Below, one piece after another: positions 23,510-35,014 of a stretch of DNA of 64,000 bases (its first letter is position 1; each line of letters starts with the position of its first letter). The notes under the pieces were generated by a model, which worked only from the letters and a program-made list of their open reading frames with translations, ran no database searches and was not told the DNA's origin. Position numbers and translations under genes: made by a program. Location: contig BDSL01000047.1 in NCBI GenBank assembly GCA_003116995.1, positions 656,496 to 720,495 on the forward strand. The letters are read 5' to 3'. The stretch comes from Yamagishiella unicocca (taxonomy: Eukaryota > Chlorophyta > Chlorophyceae > Chlamydomonadales > Volvocaceae).

Positions 23510-26177
23510 TGGCGTGGCCGCGCGAGCTGCAGGAGCCTAGCCGCTGCTGCTGCAGCGGCTGATGTGTGCGTCGGCAGGCCGGTGAGGCGCTAGCATTAGC
23601 AGCAGCGGCGTGCAGAATGTCGCATCGATCTCCGGATGAGGCCGATATTAGAGACGTGCTCTTGTCGGAGCCACTGGCCGAGCGTCGGCAGCAAAATACT
23701 GCGCGACAGCGCTGAAGACCGCGTGTGTTGAGTACACGTGTAATTAGCACACGAAGGTCTCTGGCTGGTGTTTATCACCTAGTAGAACGTCACGGGAAAT
23801 GCGAAAAGTCGTTGAAGTGCTTCTCGAGAGTCGAGACCAGCAGTTGCATCCTCATGTATGACCTGACATAAAATAATGACACAGACGCGTTCTACTCGAT
23901 ACTCGATGTATGGTGGTGCATTTGGTCCTCGTTTCACGCTCGGCAGTTTTCTGCAACCGCTGTACCAAAGCCTGAACGGCAACAGGACAAGGAAAGAGGA
24001 CAACATCATGATACCGGTACATGGAACGATAATAATCGGCATTAGCATACCGGTATTGATAGCTGAAGTTCGTTGCCTCAGCATGCATACCATACGAAGC
24101 GCGGCAGCCGCCAGTCTGCATTTTCCACTCACCCGTCGCGACTTTTGGACAGTCCGATTATATATCGTATCGCACCGCCCCTCGGCGGCCTGAGGGCACT
24201 GCCCCTAAGCGGGCGCCCGGCTATTCACACGCTCATTCCAAAAGTCCTGATGGTCCCTTGCTCCTTGGTTTTAGTAGAGCATGTTAGCAGTTAGCGCCTG
24301 CCGGTGTAATGAGCATGGGCATTGAAACCCCTGGCTCCTTTATGACCCGAACGCATTTTAATTGGGTGGCACATCTCAGCCGCCGAGGCGGCGGCTGCGT
24401 CTCCCCCGGGCCCCACCCCGTCCACCACCAGCTCCGCCAACTCCCCCGCTCCCGGCACCAACTCCGGCCCCCCGCGATCGCCTCCAGGCTTGCCTACCCT
24501 ACTCGCCTGGTACCTGCTGTCATCCGTTGAGGCCATTGAGGGGGAGGGCTGGCGTGTGCCTGCGGGCGGGGGCCGCTGGGGCGAGGGGACGCCACGACAC
24601 TCAGCCAGCAGGTGATTTCTCACCTGGCTGAGTGAGGGGCCATGGAGCGGCTCCCATGCTACCATCGGGCTTTTGGATTGCGGGGGGTCCTGAAGTTCGT
24701 CAACAGCCAGGGGGGTGAGGCTCTGTGAGCGAGGCAGCGGCAAGGAACTGACCCCTGACGCGATGAAAGATGACGCATCGACATCGGCCATGCAGGGTCC
24801 GAATCCGCCGTCGCCATTATGTTCCCGCAGGCGGTGTGGCCTGGGCATGAAGGACTGGTGATCAGAGGCGCAATGGCCACGGTCGATGCGTTGCTTAGGA
24901 CTGGGGACGTCTGGGGACATATTGCACTGGTTAGAGACGAAATAGAGAATAAATGGTTGCGCCGACAGCATTGTGCACTGCTGACATTCTGGTGGCACTC
25001 TGGTGGCATTCTGGTGGCGTCCATCTATGTGTGTTCCACTGCCCGTGGCTTGGATGTGTGCACACTGTGAGGCAGAGGCTGACAAGTAAGGCAGCAGACA
25101 ACTATACCGGTATATTACGTGGAACCGGGGTGAAGATCGATGAGCCATACGTGGCGGGGGGTTCGTTTAGGATCAATGCGTTACTGATGGAGCGATGACA
25201 GCAGCAGGTGAGACCTGCCTCCTGCCGAACACGTGGCGGCAGTGAGGTTGCGAGCATAAGGGAGGTTGCCCAAGTGCGCGAGCATGCCGGTGGAGACGCA
25301 GCTGAATGTGGCGGGCGGGTGCGTTGCTCGATTGCTCCAGATTGCTTGCTTGCCGTCATGAAACCCCCCTCCCCCCGACACAAGCATAACCTGTGTAGTA
25401 AGGACGGCAACCCGCTACGTTTAAAAGTGCAAAAGCGAATATAAGGCATGGCATGTGTATGTACCGCGCACGACTGTCGTTCACTTGGCCCGGGCCCCGC
25501 CTGGCCCCGCTGACTGCCCCCGACTCCCCCCAGACTGGGATACGCCAGAACATGTGTCCAATTACTTGTAGACATAACTGTCAATGCTACATCCTGTCTT
25601 CCCCAACATTCCTTGGCTATCCGGGCTTCTGTCGTGCTCCGAAACTCTCCGACCGAGACTCTCCGATAGTCCCCCTCAACCACGACCGCCCAGCACGTGT
25701 CGTCTCAATCTATACCTTCAAAAACACGCAATGAGCCACGCTTTCGAATAAAGGGATGAGCGCCTGCCCAGCGGGGTTTGACCACAAGAATTTAAAGTGT
25801 ACGAAAAGCGCTTGAGAGATTTGCAGAATACAAAACGGATATGAAATTGCGGCTACATTTTGATCGTGAGCGACCACTCAGTTTAGCTGCACCTAATCAT
25901 CCGGAAACCCTGGCTGGCCCCCGTACTGGACAATGTACCGGGGGACAAAACAGACACGCTAACGTAATCGACGACATCTATATAATCTAGCAACAGTGTT
26001 GCAGGCAAAGTAATGCTTTCAAAGCTTCCAGTTGGTAGCTTAAATGAGAAGATCATCTCTCTGACGGAAAGCCCTCGCGAAATCCTTGGCAGCTGTCGCG
26101 GCCGGAGCTACATGCTTCCCGCCGTGGGATAACAATCAAAACTTACCCCACATATTCGTTTCAATATTGATACAAGG
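23510..26177. other. Divergent intergenic region, 2.7 kb
   Basis: It separates the TTC5-like start (minus) from the next gene (plus), so promoters for both should be here. Parts (23.8-24.3 and 25.6-26.1 kb) are clearly lower in GC than the rest. One 285-codon minus frame is listed separately. I see no RNA gene or transposase. Confidence 0.5.
24291..25148 (-). CDS. Unsupported long open frame, 285 codons
   Basis: A continuous minus-strand frame from an ATG, Pro/Ser-rich. Its C-terminal part (GGPELVPGAGELAELVVDGV, with GC-rich third codon positions) looks like coding sequence, while the N-terminal half (CAHIQATGSGTHIDG) does not. I recognise no family. It may be one real exon of a minus-strand gene extended by chance, or nothing. 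Confidence 0.2.
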   Translation of the reverse strand: MAHRSSPRFHVIYRYSCLLPYLSASASQCAHIQATGSGTHIDGRHQNATRVPPECQQCTMLSAQPFILYFVSNQCNMSPDVPSPKQRIDRGHCASDHQSFMPRPHRLREHNGDGGFGPCMADVDASSFIASGVSSLPLPRSQSLTPLAVDELQDPPQSKSPMVAWEPLHGPSLSQVRNHLLAECRGVPSPQRPPPAGTRQPSPSMASTDDSRYQASRVGKPGGDRGGPELVPGAGELAELVVDGVGPGGDAAAASAAEMCHPIKMRSGHKGARGFNAHAHYTGRR

Positions 26178-28642
26178 ATGGACGCTGCCGCAAGCCCCAT
26201 GCGTAACAAACCGACGGCACCGGCAGGGCCGGCCACTGGCGACACAATCCTGATGGTGGTCTTGAAAGAGGGCATCCGACGAGCTCTTCGGGCACTCCTC
26301 CAGGTCGTCGCAAGTGCTCGTCAGCTGGTGCGGTTGCTGGCGCGCCATCAGGGTGTCCTGCTAGACCCGTTGCTTCGCGTATCCGGCGCGCTCGGGCACG
26401 CTGTGCAGTTGTTGCTATCCAGCAAGCCAGCCCGTCTGTTAATGGCGGCAGCGGCGTCAATTGTCTGCATATCTCTTCAGTGTCATCGCAGCTCGGGAGC
26501 AAACGTGCAGATGTCCTCCTCGCTGTCCCTGCTGTTCGGCATGATCAAGTAAGCATCTGAAAGCGCTTGAATTTCGGTGTCGGGGCTCAGGAGAATGCGG
26601 CAGCCTTGTTTGTGTGCCAGATAGAACCCTAAATGGAGCACTCTCAACTGGACCACGTTGTGGGCACCACCCAACTTCCATCCAGCGGGGTTATTAGTAC
26701 GCACGTTTTGCAATCCATATTTGCTGGCTATGCCAGTGTTGGCCCTAGTCTGTCGCGACTCTTCGCATCCTATTGGCGCGCACAGGTTGCAAGGCTCCAT
26801 GGCAGTCCAACTGGGGCCTGTAACATCCGAACAGTCCGGGCGGTCCAACAACGACGAGTTCCGCATCAATTGCCCTCAGGTGCGTCCCGTCCGTTGCCAT
26901 GCCGCCTACTGCCGCTCGCAATGTCGCCGTATGCGTGGCCAAATCATAGCAGCAATCATCCTAAAACCATACTGCATTGGAGACGAACGCTTCCCTGCGG
27001 CGCGCCTTTCCTAGCGCCGAATGCGCCTGCCCAAAAATGTACCGCACATCCGTCCGGCGTGGCACAACGACCGCTTCCTTTCTACCCGTGGTTGACCTTC
27101 CCGCCTGCGCCATTCCACCAGGGCGTGAAGGAGCACATCGTGCGCTTCCTGGAGGTCCAAGCCACCCGCGACCCCACCGCCATGCCCGCTTGGCAGATCA
27201 GCCCCCAGAAGAACCCCGCAGCGGACTCCAACACCTTTGCCTTCGCCTTCACCGCGTCGCCGCCGCCACGACCTGCTTCACCCGCCGTACAGCCTGCTGA
27301 CTCCCATCCCACCGACGGCAAGGACAGCGCCATCAGCGCCTGCTGCGGCGCTTCTCTGCCCGCGCAACCGCCCTCTCCTCCGCGGCCCCCTACGAGCGGA
27401 CTGACCGCTGCGGCGCTGCTGGCCGCCCACCTGATCTCCGCCCCCCCCGCCAGCGTGCTGCCGCTGGTGGACGCGCTGCTCCCCTCGACGCCCCCGCTGG
27501 GCGCCTCCCCCCCCGCGAACTCGCCGTGCCTGGGCGGCAGCGAGGAGGGCGACCGCGACGACTACACCGGCGATGCCAAGCACGGTACGGCAGGGCGGGA
27601 TCGACGACTAGCAACCTCGCCGTGGTGCATTTGTTGTTTTTTGGCCGCGATTACATCATCTCGGCGGCTCGGTTCCGGCGGCTTGGGAAGCACGTGGGTC
27701 CACGACCTGTCGGGGGTCCCGCACCTCCTCCCTGACGGATGTCCCTCTTCCCCACCTGGACGCCCTCGCTCGCCTACTCCTCCTGCCCCTCGTTCCGCCT
27801 GTTGCCCGCCTGCCTACCTGCCTGCCCCCCTCCAGCAGGCTCCAACAAGCTGCCGGCGCTCAAGCTGACAGTGGCTAGCAGCAGCAGCAGCGCCGCTGGA
27901 CCTGGCGCGTCAGCGCAGGTGGGTGGTTAGCTGCTTAGCCGCGGAGGGGGCCGGGCTCGCAGGGGGAGAGCAGGCCTCACGCGGACCCACGGGAGCTAGT
28001 GCTGCGGCAGTGGCAGCGAGCACGGTACGGCGTCGCGCCGCTTGCCCTCTCGGGTCCGTGCGAGCACACGGACGCTGTCCCTGCTTTGCTCACCCTGCCA
28101 GTCTGTCACTCGGTTACCACTCGCGTTGCCCCGCTGGGAGCTAACCCGCCTTCCTCCCTCGCTCCCGTCCGCAGGCCGCCGCCGGCCCGGCGGGTCCCGC
28201 CGCCCCCTCCGCCACCCAACCCCCGCGCGGCCCAGCCCTCCAGCCCACGGCCGTCGCCCCCCTACCGGCGCCCACTGCCGACACGCTGAACAGCCCCGCC
28301 TTCCTCGCCACCCTGGGCCCCACCGTGGAGGACTCCCCCCTGGACTCGTCCGAGTACATGTCCCTCATGGCCTATGCGTCGTCGTACAAGCCGTCGGTCG
28401 CCATGGATTCGCCCAGGGCTGCCGCCGCCGCCGCCGCCGCGGCCCGGTCGACCCAGCGCCGCGCTTCGGAGTCCGCGGGGGGCTGCCCGCCGTCGGCCGC
28501 TGCGCGGGCCACCAAGGGCAGCGGCGGCGCCTCCTCTCGGCCGGTGATGAAGAGCCCGGACAGCATTCTGGGGCTCCGCGGCATGGGGCTGGAGGGCTGG
28601 ACGGAGGGCTGCCGCACCTGGGAGCGGCTGCACATCGAGTGA
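26178..28642 (+). CDS. Unrecognised protein, 5 exons, 491 aa
   Basis: No family recognised. Exons: 26178-26548, 26786-26879, 27122-27584, 27839-27918, 28175-28642. Four introns (237, 242, 254 and 256 bp) all keep phase and the total is exactly 492 codons. Exon 1 encodes a Leu/Ala/Arg-rich helical stretch (about residues 30-90, e.g. ALRALLQVVASARQLVRLLA) ending in a hydrophobic segment ARLLMAAAASIVCISL (about 94-109) that could be one membrane helix. The middle has GVKEHIVRFLEVQATRDPTA, DSNTFAFAFTASPPPRP and a Pro/Ala linker. The C-terminus has SPAFLATLGPTVEDSPLDS, SEYMSLMAYASSYKPSVAMD, poly-Ala and SPDSILGLRGMGLEGWTEG, a short-motif, phosphorylation-site-rich style typical of disordered scaffold proteins (inference). 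Unlike its neighbours it has compact introns with no repeat tracts. Confidence 0.75.
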
Positions 28643-29938
28643 GGAGCAAGAGCAGGGAGGAGGACGGAGTGGCTGCACATCCGGGAGCGGAGTAAGAGGA
28701 CAGAGCGGCGTGGTTGTGCTGGATGTGTGAGAATGGCTAAGGACGCGATGATAATGGATGATGGCGGCGAGGTGGTCCCATTCAGGAGGGTCTTGCTGCG
28801 ACGCGGAGAGGGTGAATAAATGCTGGTGGTGGCCGAGTAAGGTGGCAGTGCGGGTCGCACCGGGCGAGGTGTGTGGGGGGTTGTCCGTTGACGCCCGCTG
28901 TCACAGGACGCGCCAGGGCCCCAATCAATGTAATGTACACGGCGTCGCAGCTGCAACGCAGCCGCAGCCGCCTATAGCTAGGCGAATAATTCCTTTTTTA
29001 GCTCCTTTAGGTATTTTGCTCTCGAGCTCCGTCGTTGCTTGCGGGGTCGGCTCATTAGGCAGTCGGACGGGTGCGACGCGACCGCAAGGACTCGCAGGTG
29101 CGGTCGTGCATCGGAGGAGTGCCTCATGAGTGACTCGATGTGACACATCTCCCCGCCGAGCGCACAGACACGTTGCCGGCTGCAGCTGAGGTTGTCGTGG
29201 AGGCTGCCACGAGCGGTCCACGAGGCGGCACTGCCAGCCGTCGCGCAGGGAGGGGTGCCGTATTTGTCTGGAGCTTTTGGAAATGGACAAGTTACATGAG
29301 TACATGATCAAACGGAGTGGTGCTTGGTGAAGGGAGCATTGGCGTCCCTGCTCAAGCGGTTAGATGCAAATGAGCTGTGTGTTTGTGTGTTATTTTTTGG
29401 GGGTGTTGGCAGATACAGCCGGGCGTATTTGCACGTCGATGATAGGATCAGTCGTACGGCTCTGTTACGAGCCGCTGTTGGGTTGAGCAGTGCCTCTCGC
29501 CGCAATCGCGTTAGGCTGATCGAGGTGGTGAGGCAGGGGCTGGAGGCGCGGGTGCGCCGTTGCCTGGCGCCGCTGGATGCAAACGAATTAGCTCCGGCCT
29601 GTTGGGGCCCGTCGCGGCTGTTGGCGGGACGTACACGTTGCCACTGCGGGTGACATGCATGGTGGATGTCATCATGTCAACAGGGCGCGGTGGGTAGGTG
29701 GCTGGCTGGCTCCGCCGGGCGAGACCCTGCCGCCCGTCACTTTTGTACGGCATTGCGACATGCGCTGACTAGTTAAGTCAGCGATGGTGATGCGCCTGGT
29801 TCAGTGACGCATACGACGTGAAGGAACGAGCATATATATGAGGCAGCGCAAGCAACCTCCTGACCGGCGGGCAGAACCAGTTAGTCGACCGACGCGGGGG
29901 CACGCGTACTTCAAAAAACCCAATAGCCAAAGGAAAGC
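28643..29938. other. 3' flank and intergenic, no supported gene
   Basis: It contains the 3' UTR of the preceding gene up to a TGTAA. A 109-codon plus frame at 29324-29653 includes LDANEL twice but shows no family features. Nothing else is supported. Confidence 0.5.
28929..28933 (+). terminator. Putative TGTAA polyadenylation signal
   Basis: TGTAA, the usual polyadenylation signal of Chlamydomonas-type algae, lies 287 bp after the stop of the 491-aa gene. The pentamer is short, so chance occurrence is possible. Confidence 0.4.
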
Positions 29939-30193
29939 TTGGAGGGCCGTACTATGTGCAACATGCCGCGCCGCAAGAAGCGTACACCTCTGCTAGCAAA
30001 CAAGTTTTTTTACGATGCCCCTCCTGCATTAGGATCATTGTGCGCTGTATTCTCGTTTGTAAAAGTCACTTTGAAGCTCTTCCTTAATATGGCTAAAGGG
30101 GTTGGACCGACACGACTTAACGACAAGTTAAGTCGTGAAGATAATAGAGCTCTTGCCATAGCACATGCGCGAACCAAGGCCGCTACTCTTTGA
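29939..30193 (+). CDS. Small open frame, 84 codons, unknown
   Basis: The start is basic (MPRRKKRTPLLANKFFYDA), followed by a hydrophobic stretch SLCAVFSFVKVTLKLFL and a basic C-terminus. One membrane segment is possible. No splice sites or homologues are evident to me; it sits in lower-GC sequence and could be chance. Confidence 0.15.
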   Translation: MEGRTMCNMPRRKKRTPLLANKFFYDAPPALGSLCAVFSFVKVTLKLFLNMAKGVGPTRLNDKLSREDNRALAIAHARTKAATL

Positions 30194-30610
30194 AAGCCGC
30201 GACGCTTAGGCATGCGTATAATGGAAGGGCAATCTAGCGCAGGGGTTTGACCAGAGCCTGCGGAGATAGAATGACAACCATCGACCGCATCCCTTTGACC
30301 AGCCTGATCAACGCCATTTCTTCTCGAACATTGATCGGGGACTGAGATCCGGATGGACGCCAGTGACGGGGATTCCCACTTCTGCTACTCGGGAATGGTT
30401 TGGTGCAGAGTGCACGGCGGGGCTGTGCTAGTGCGTGAACACGTGCGAGCATGATGGGCATGTTGGCCCTAGGTGACCTGTACGGATACAGAGGCGGCAG
30501 TCCGTCTTGCTGCCGCTTACCCATTGCAGATGAACGCCACTAAGCGGCGCTTAGTAAGCGCTCAATGTCCCCCTCACGGACCAAGTTTTTTTATCGCCTC
30601 CACATGCTAA

Positions 30611-31302
30611 TTTGTCTCCCATCGGTACCTGACCAAGGCGTTAAGCCGTCGCATCCTGATTTCCCATTTGGAGGTGACGACGGCATTAAGCCGTCGGCCC
30701 CCCCCCCGATTTCACAATTGGAGCTGCATGCGCCGCATCCTCACTTCCGGATGGAGCTGACGACGGTATCGAGCTGTCCGGGCTGCCTACCTTGAGTTCC
30801 TGAGTCCAGAACGAACGGATCGACAGCTACTGCACAGCTGCCAGCACAGCGATACCATCTTCCCTCTCAAAGAGACCCGATGCAACGACAATCGTAATGA
30901 CTAAGCCGCAATGCCGCGGGACCAAAACTGCACCTGCCGGCGAAGGGTTCGAAGGCCAAACTTATCCACCCAGTTTACAACTCCCATCCACAACCAAGGG
31001 AGGGAGGCCCGAATCGCATTTAATCACGCACTGGTCGATATACGCACGCACGAGCTCACGGTCCAAGCACGTGTGTTAGGACTGGCTGCCCACTGCAGTC
31101 CGGCAGATCCTGACCGAGCAAGCGCAAACGCCTCAGCTCGCCACGTGCCACATCACCCGTCGCTCCGGGCGCTGCTCCGAGCTGTGTCCAGCCGCACGGT
31201 GATCAACACTGGTCGCGGGATCAACAACGCCGACCCTGCCCCGCAGCCCCCGCACCGAAACCACTCCCCCTACCCACCGCACCCCATCGCACGCAAGGCG
31301 CC
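30611..31302 (+). repeat. Dispersed ~0.7 kb repeat, copy A
   Basis: Colinear with 45446-46155 in the same orientation and strongly similar over most of its length with small indels. Shared landmarks in order: GGCGTTAAGCC, GACGGCATTAAGCCGTCG, TCCTCACTTCCGGATG, CCAGAACGAACGGATCGACA, CCATCTTCCCTCTCAAAGAG, CCACTGCAGTCCGGCA, CACATCACCCGTCGCTCC, ACGGGATCAACAACGC (copy B form). No long conserved frame is seen. It is likely a non-autonomous mobile element or a fragment of one. Confidence 0.85.
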
Positions 31303-31938
31303 TACCGGTCCACTGGCCCGACGCCGAAACACACCCCTCACATGCCCCATTCACACGAGCATGCGATGTGCCCTGGACACGGTTAGCTCCTCCGACTCAT
31401 CCCCGAAGGCCAGCGCACCATGAAGTACCGCGGCCGCCCCGGGTAGTCCAACACCCCTTCCCTCGGCGGAGCACCCGTGCCGTTGCCTTTGCCCGCGCCC
31501 TGCTCAAAGTGCGGAATGGATGCCCATCCATCCTAGTGCTGCCGCATCCGTCCGCATCACGCTGCCGAGTCACCGCCCGTGGGAACAGCAGCTTGTTCGC
31601 AACCTCACGTTCTGCCACAAGGCTCTTTGATTCCCACAGACCCAACTCCCCCTCCGGCTTCGCGACCGATTTCTGGGGCAAGGACAGCGGTATCGATCAT
31701 TGCAAATTAGGGATTATGAGTTTTAGATTGCAGCAATATCCGCGTAACTTCTTTCGGTGTCGAACCGTCTTTGAGCCGCGGGCACTTGTTTGGTAACAGG
31801 ATACAACAACTACAACTACTCGATTAAGTTCAGGATGGTATCTTCTATGTCGACTTTAATATATGTGCAGGGAGACGGAAAGAAAGTAGCATTTACTGGT
31901 TTGGCGGGGAACACGGCACGTAGCACGGCCGCGGTTGC
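31303..31938. other. Gap between repeats, nothing supported
   Basis: I see no gene. The sequence becomes AT-richer towards 31700-31900. Open frames are short and lack splice context. Confidence 0.5.
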
Positions 31939-32102
31939 GTCACCCTGGGGCACCACGTTTAGTGACGTACAGGGGGAAAATTGAAATCCAAGCCCAGGCC
32001 GCATCTTCTTCATGCCTTCGCAAACAATGTTATTATTTTGAGCCACATCGAGCTTGCTGTGAGGAGAAGTCAGTGGGAAAGACGGACCTGCATTTCACGC
32101 TG
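31939..32102 (+). repeat. Left inverted repeat
   Basis: Plus-orientation arm of the pair. It contains CGTTTAGTGACGTACAGG, a poly-A-flanked centre and CAGTGGGAAAGACGGACCTG. The match to the other arm stops abruptly at CACGCTG. Confidence 0.8.
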
Positions 32103-32699
32103 AAATTTGCCAATTTCCAGAACGCAGAGGCTTTACACTATTAAGCAAGTAAATTGAAGGCATTATGTGTGAACATTGTATCGTAATGAGAGCAATCAGC
32201 GCTTTGCACAGCAATCACATTGCGAACCGTGCAAGTATGCAAGCATACCCACAACGCAGGTAAAGAACAATATTACCATCACCCAATTAGATCGATAACC
32301 TTCACTTGACATCATCGATGTATCCACGCCTCTGCTGATACGGAAGCAGAAGTTGCGTCGGACATGGGTAACTTGGCCCCGCCGGCAGCGGTGCATGCAT
32401 GCAGTGTGGCCGGCACATGCACAGCTGGTAGACAGCTCAGGCAGCCCCGGCGTTTGAGGGTAGGTAGGCGGTGCACGCAGGGGGCTCAGGTGACACGCAC
32501 AGGAAGCCTGTAACCGTTCCGGCGGCGGCAGCACACGCGGACGGATAGAGGCCGTACGTGTACATGGGGCAGAAGGCGGCGCAAACAGTGCGCGCAGAAA
32601 TAATGTTTGCTGCCGCGGGCGGACATCACCTGCTAAAAGCCCTGAATGAACGTACGCATGCATTGCACGTACGGTATTGTTCTGGTATGCATGGCGGCA

Positions 32700-32860
32700 G
32701 TATCTATCTCCCGGCTGCAGCTGGCATCTGTCGCAGCGGGCATCGCATCTGCCGGGGCCGGCATCTGCTGTCACAGCGGGGATCTGCCGGGGCTGGCATC
32801 TGCAACGTACGCAGCAACTGCTGGCACCTGCCAGGCGGGGCTGGCATCTGCCGGGGTGTG
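32700..32860. repeat. Imperfect short repeats of a GGCATCTGCCGGGG motif
   Basis: GGCATCTGC with variable spacers recurs about six times, interrupted, in this GC-richer patch. The nearby frames made of it are not convincing as coding sequence. Confidence 0.6.
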
Positions 32861-33193
32861 TGGATGCATGTATGCATGCGCACGCAGCTGCACGCAGCTG
32901 TCCTAGCCTTCCTACCTACCTGCTTTTCTGCAGCACAGGCAGCAGCTGTTGCTTGGTGCTGCGTGTTGGGGGCGCAAGCAGCGGCAGGGCGGCAATAGCT
33001 AGGCACGGGAAAGGTATAGCTAGCTAGGCACGGATATAAAGGTAGTAATGTCTTTGACTATGTACGTATATACGGCAGTGGACTAGCTTCTTGCTTGGCT
33101 GGATGGGCCGGTGGCGCTGTTGGAGCCTGCAATATAGGACAGCAGCAGCAGGTTGGGGTGGTTACTGTACAGTATGTACGTTCTGTGTGCAAC

Positions 33194-34140
33194 GTTGTAG
33201 ATAGGCCGAACGGCAGTTGTCCGATTTCCTAGGATTGGGCTGCGGTGGCCCTCAGGGTTGGCTTGCTTGCTTGCTTGGCTGGAACCCTGCCGCCGGCGGA
33301 TTGCACCCCACCTGGCGGAGCAGCATTCCGACTGCTGAGGAGCGTATCGATTCTCGCCGCGCGCTTTGGAGGTCGGGGTTATTACTGGTTGTATGTGCTG
33401 TGTGCAACGTTGTAAGCCAAATGGCCGTTGTCATGTTTCCTAGGGTTGGGCCGCGGTGGATGGCCTTCAGGGCCCGCTTGGAGCCCCGTCGGATTGCATC
33501 CCACCTGGCGGCGGAGCAGCATTCTGACTGAGAAGCATATCGATTCTCGCCGCGCGCTTTGGAGGTTAAGTTCCTTTCTGTATGTATGTGCTGTTTGCAA
33601 AGTTGTAGGCCGAACGGCCGTTGTCAGGTTTCCTGGGGTTGGGCTGCGGTGGCCTTCAGGGGTGGCTTGGAGCCCCGCCGGATTGCACACCACGCACCTG
33701 GCGGAACAGCATTCCGACTGATAAGCGTATCGATTCTCGCCGCGCGCTTGGGATGTTGGGTTTCTTTCTGTATGTAGTGCCGTGTGTCAAGTTGTAGGCC
33801 GAACGGCCGTTGTCAGATTTCCTGGGGTTGGGCTGTGGTGGCCCTCAGGGCCTGGCTTGGAGCCCCGCCGGATTGCACGCAGCCCGCCTGGCGGAGCGAC
33901 GTGCGGACTCAATATCGTATCGATCCTCGGGGCACGCTTTGGAGTTTGGGTTTACCACTGCATGTACGCGCGCCCTGTACCAAGTTGCATGTCGGACGGC
34001 CGCCGTTGCCTTTCATGGTTGGGGCTGCGGCGCCCCTCAGGGTCTGGCTTGCACTCCGCCTGGCGGAGGGACGTGCGGACTTGACAGTGTACCTACCCTT
34101 GCTGCGCGCTTTGGAGGCCGGGAGGTGCCGCATTACCTCC
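33194..34140 (+). repeat. ~190-215 bp tandem repeat, 5 units (last partial)
   Basis: Units start at about 33194, 33409, 33602, 33791 and 33984, each at GTTGTAGGCCGAACGGC or a variant. Each unit carries a GATTTCCTGGGGTTGGGCTG-like block, CACCTGGCGGAGCAGC, and (in the first three) TATCGATTCTCGCCGCGCGC. Units differ by substitutions and small indels, so the array is old. It lies between the two inverted repeats. Confidence 0.9.
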
Positions 34141-34553
34141 GGTAGCACAGAGGGTTCGATGCAACGCTATACATGCGGAACTGGCGTTGTTTGCCAAGCA
34201 ACTGCTCTGTATATCTGACTTAAGCTGCGAATGTTATGTCCGATATGAGTGGGTGCCCACGGGCGTGTGGCTTTCCTTGCGTACGGGCTGTGCTGAAACT
34301 GTGTCGAAACATTGCAGATCTTTCACGGCCTACAACGCTAGCAGTAATAGCATTGTACGAAATAAATATAATACTGCCTATCGATATCCACAGGTCGTGC
34401 GTTGCGTCAAACGCGACTCGCGTTGCCAGCAAAGTTGGCACCTGGGCTCCCTTTTCATTGTCCGGCCCTTGGATTGCGGTACTATCCGTCAGTTCATAAC
34501 CAATCAATATTATCATATGCCGATTTGTGAACTTCTGCAAGCGGCGCGGCAAC

Positions 34554-34719
34554 CAGCGTGAAATGCAGGTCCGTCTTTCCCACTGACTTCTCCTTACAGC
34601 AAGTTCGATGTGGCCCTAAATAATAACATTGTTTGCAAAGAAATGAAGAAGATGCGGCCTGGGCTTGGATTTCAATTTCCCCCCCCTGTACGTCACTAAA
34701 CGCGGTGCCCCATCGTGAC
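34554..34719 (-). repeat. Right inverted repeat
   Basis: Reverse-complement copy of 31939-32102, kept almost throughout and starting at CAGCGTGAAATGCAGGTCCG. Confidence 0.8.
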
Positions 34720-35014
34720 TGAACATTTTGCAGTGCATTCAGCATTCTCTAATGCCACTTGGACATCTGCCGCATACTTTATTAGTTAGATACGCGAGAA
34801 CTATCACACTTCAAGGCCATAAATATCGCTTTGCCTGCCCGAAGACGTTCGAGAGCGTTTGCCGCCGATCTCAATTCATCTTCCACATTGTAGTCCGGCA
34901 ACATGCCGTCAAAACAAATAAAGAACGAGCATTACAAGTGCGTGTTGTTGGCAGAAGCCGTTGTTGCTAAGCGTGAGCGTCTTGGCGCTTACGGTCGGCG
35001 CGCCCGCGTGACAG
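34720..35014. other. Upstream of the CCT delta fragment
   Basis: A first exon for the chaperonin fragment should be here. A candidate start MPSKQIKNEHY at about 34902 has a GTGCGTG donor, but it joins the next exon in phase only through a poor GAG acceptor. I leave the start unresolved. Confidence 0.3.

Larger units (their letters stand above)
31939..34719. mobile_element. Candidate inverted-repeat-bounded element, 2.78 kb
   Basis: Two ~165 bp segments, 31939-32102 and 34554-34719, are inverted copies of each other. Both have an outer end of GTCAC...GGGGCACC followed by CGTTTAGTGACGTACAGG, and an inner end at ...GGACCTGCATTTCACGCTG. The 2.45 kb between them has no transposase frame I can recognise and carries a tandem repeat. 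A non-autonomous DNA transposon is one reading. Two independent insertions of a short repeat is another, since I see no clear target-site duplication. Confidence 0.5.

Noticed and set aside
23292..23750. 152-codon minus frame as the start of the TTC5-like gene
   Set aside because: A different frame in the same place gives an ATG-started exon that ends in phase 0 at a GTGGGT donor and joins exon 2 exactly.
30900..34200. tRNA-like GGTTCGA motifs (30948, 34152)
   Set aside because: No matching acceptor or anticodon stems around them.
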